From an uncultured Lachnospiraceae bacterium (GTDB taxonomy: Bacteria > Bacillota > Clostridia > Lachnospirales > Lachnospiraceae): DNA of 62,508 bases. The stretch covers positions 1-62,508 of the forward strand of contig CACXEU010000007.1 of the NCBI GenBank assembly GCA_902766735.1, written 5' to 3'. The notes beneath the pieces are model-generated. The model had not been told where the DNA came from, ran no database searches, and was given only the letters and a program-made list of their open reading frames with translations. Position 1 is the stretch's first letter. Every line of letters begins with the position of its first letter. Made by a program: the position numbers and the translations under genes. Shown here in pieces: positions 61,860-62,508 of this stretch.

Positions 61860-62336
61860 CTATGCCTCTCGTTTAGCAAGGGTAGTCTCCATCCAAATTT
61901 GAAGAGACTCCACGGAAATGGATATCTTTTCTAATTCCTCCTGGATGCGTGTAAAATCTTCATATTCATCTTCGGTAATCTCGCCGTCGGCGGTGATTTC
62001 AATTAATCGTTCTTTCATCCTATCCATAGAATTCAAAGAAGCAAGCATTTCCAATACAATGCCGGATAATTCCCGCTTGGACACTTCCGGAACATATTTT
62101 TCACCAATGGGACATTCATGGGAACAGTAATAATTACAAAGAGTAGGCATTTTATAACCTTCTGCCATGGCAAGAATTTCATCCGGATGAGCCATGGATT
62201 TTTCACTTTCTATTTTTTCGATACGATCTGAAGAGAGGCAACCAAGGAGTTCGCTAGCCTTATCTCTAGTTAATCCTAATTCTTCACGAGTTGTCTGATA
62301 GATCGTTTTATTCTCTTTTGTGGACTTTTTACCCAT
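61860..62336 (-). CDS. XRE-type helix-turn-helix regulator with Cys-rich centre
   Basis: 158 residues from ATG 62336, seven bases after GGAG (an ATG two codons upstream is too close to it). Residues about 10-60 form an XRE HTH (TREELGLTRDKASELLGCLS, RIEKIESEKSMAHPDEIL). A short Cys motif, LCNYYCSHECPIG, could bind zinc or an Fe-S centre. The C-terminal half is a long coiled-coil-like helix (ELSGIVLEMLASLNSMDRMK, EDFTRIQEELEKISISVESL). Candidate operators lie just upstream. Confidence 0.8.
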   Translation of the reverse strand: MGKKSTKENKTIYQTTREELGLTRDKASELLGCLSSDRIEKIESEKSMAHPDEILAMAEGYKMPTLCNYYCSHECPIGEKYVPEVSKRELSGIVLEMLASLNSMDRMKERLIEITADGEITEDEYEDFTRIQEELEKISISVESLQIWMETTLAKREA

Positions 62337-62350
62337 AAACATACTCCATT

Positions 62351-62394
62351 CTGTTATTTCGCAATTTCAGCGGAAATAAGCACTGTTATTTCGC
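62351..62394. promoter_or_regulatory. Three related half-sites upstream of the XRE-type gene
   Basis: CTGTTATTTCGC occurs twice as an exact direct repeat (62351-62362 and 62383-62394), 32 bp (about three helix turns) apart, with an inverted GCGGAAATAA (62370-62379) between them. A probable autoregulatory operator. Confidence 0.6.
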
Positions 62395-62508
62395 TAATCA
62401 TACCATTTAATCGGCACATCCCTCATTATATACTAAACGTGTTGAAAATAAAAGAAAGTTCTTAAGGGAGTTAAGTTTTCTATGGAAAACTTAAAAATTT
62501 TACTTAAG

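Overview
The window looks like chromosome of a low-GC Gram-positive anaerobe of the Clostridia, most probably a Lachnospiraceae-type gut bacterium. The evidence is AT-rich DNA with purine-rich ribosome binding sites, a MecA adaptor, an HprK/RapZ/WhiA/Crh cluster, a large Gram-positive-type SRP RNA beside tadA, and many secreted or lipid-anchored proteins. The genus is an inference. I found no tRNA, rRNA, CRISPR array, transposase or integrase.

Layout. 1-2.7 kb: end of psd, metA, a DegV protein and a small membrane protein. 2.7-7.6 kb: CarD regulator, a secreted papain-like peptidase with a small lipoprotein, an acidic membrane protein, a nucleotidyltransferase-like gene and a DUF2752 protein. 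7.6-11.8 kb: NAD operon (nadB-nadC-niaR) and a large lipoprotein. 11.8-16.3 kb: pyrG (minus strand), ftsH, and a broken repeat gene fused to the end of ftsH. 16.3-24 kb: uvrC-hprK-glucokinase-murB-rapZ-whiA-crh plus a membrane protein. 24-28.8 kb: two exported proteins, a GH64 glucanase carrying a beta/gamma-crystallin domain and a BspA-type leucine-rich repeat protein. 28.8-34.7 kb: exoIII, dnaE, an rRNA/tRNA methyltransferase, mecA. 34.7-43.5 kb: a probable small RNA, a GH18-like lipoprotein, tadA, SRP RNA, a BlaR1/BlaI-type sensor-repressor pair with clear operators, dnaX, ybaB, recR. 43.5-50.8 kb: a giant TPR/acidic/P-loop protein, split transketolase, and a second papain-like peptidase plus lipoprotein cassette. 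50.8-62.5 kb: Fe-S aldo/keto reductase, two small membrane proteins, larB-larC, a sigma-like protein without region 4, flavin reductase, dinB, aroK, murA, a serine hydrolase and an XRE-type regulator.

Most of the window is conserved housekeeping synteny. The most interesting signals are insertions in it. A two-gene module (secreted papain-like cysteine peptidase followed by a 127-residue lipoprotein) occurs twice. The second copy sits between two exact 34-bp copies of the 3' end of the transketolase gene, as if it had been inserted there with the target end regenerated. A BlaR1/BlaI-type pair splits the conserved tadA-SRP RNA-dnaX block, and its sensor part carries what looks like a duplicated extracellular domain. 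Several familiar proteins have changed key residues: Crh with Glu15, RapZ with Ile after the Walker A lysine, MetA with Asp111, and a sigma-like protein without region 4 or the melting tryptophans. All functions here are read from sequence; nothing was searched against a database.
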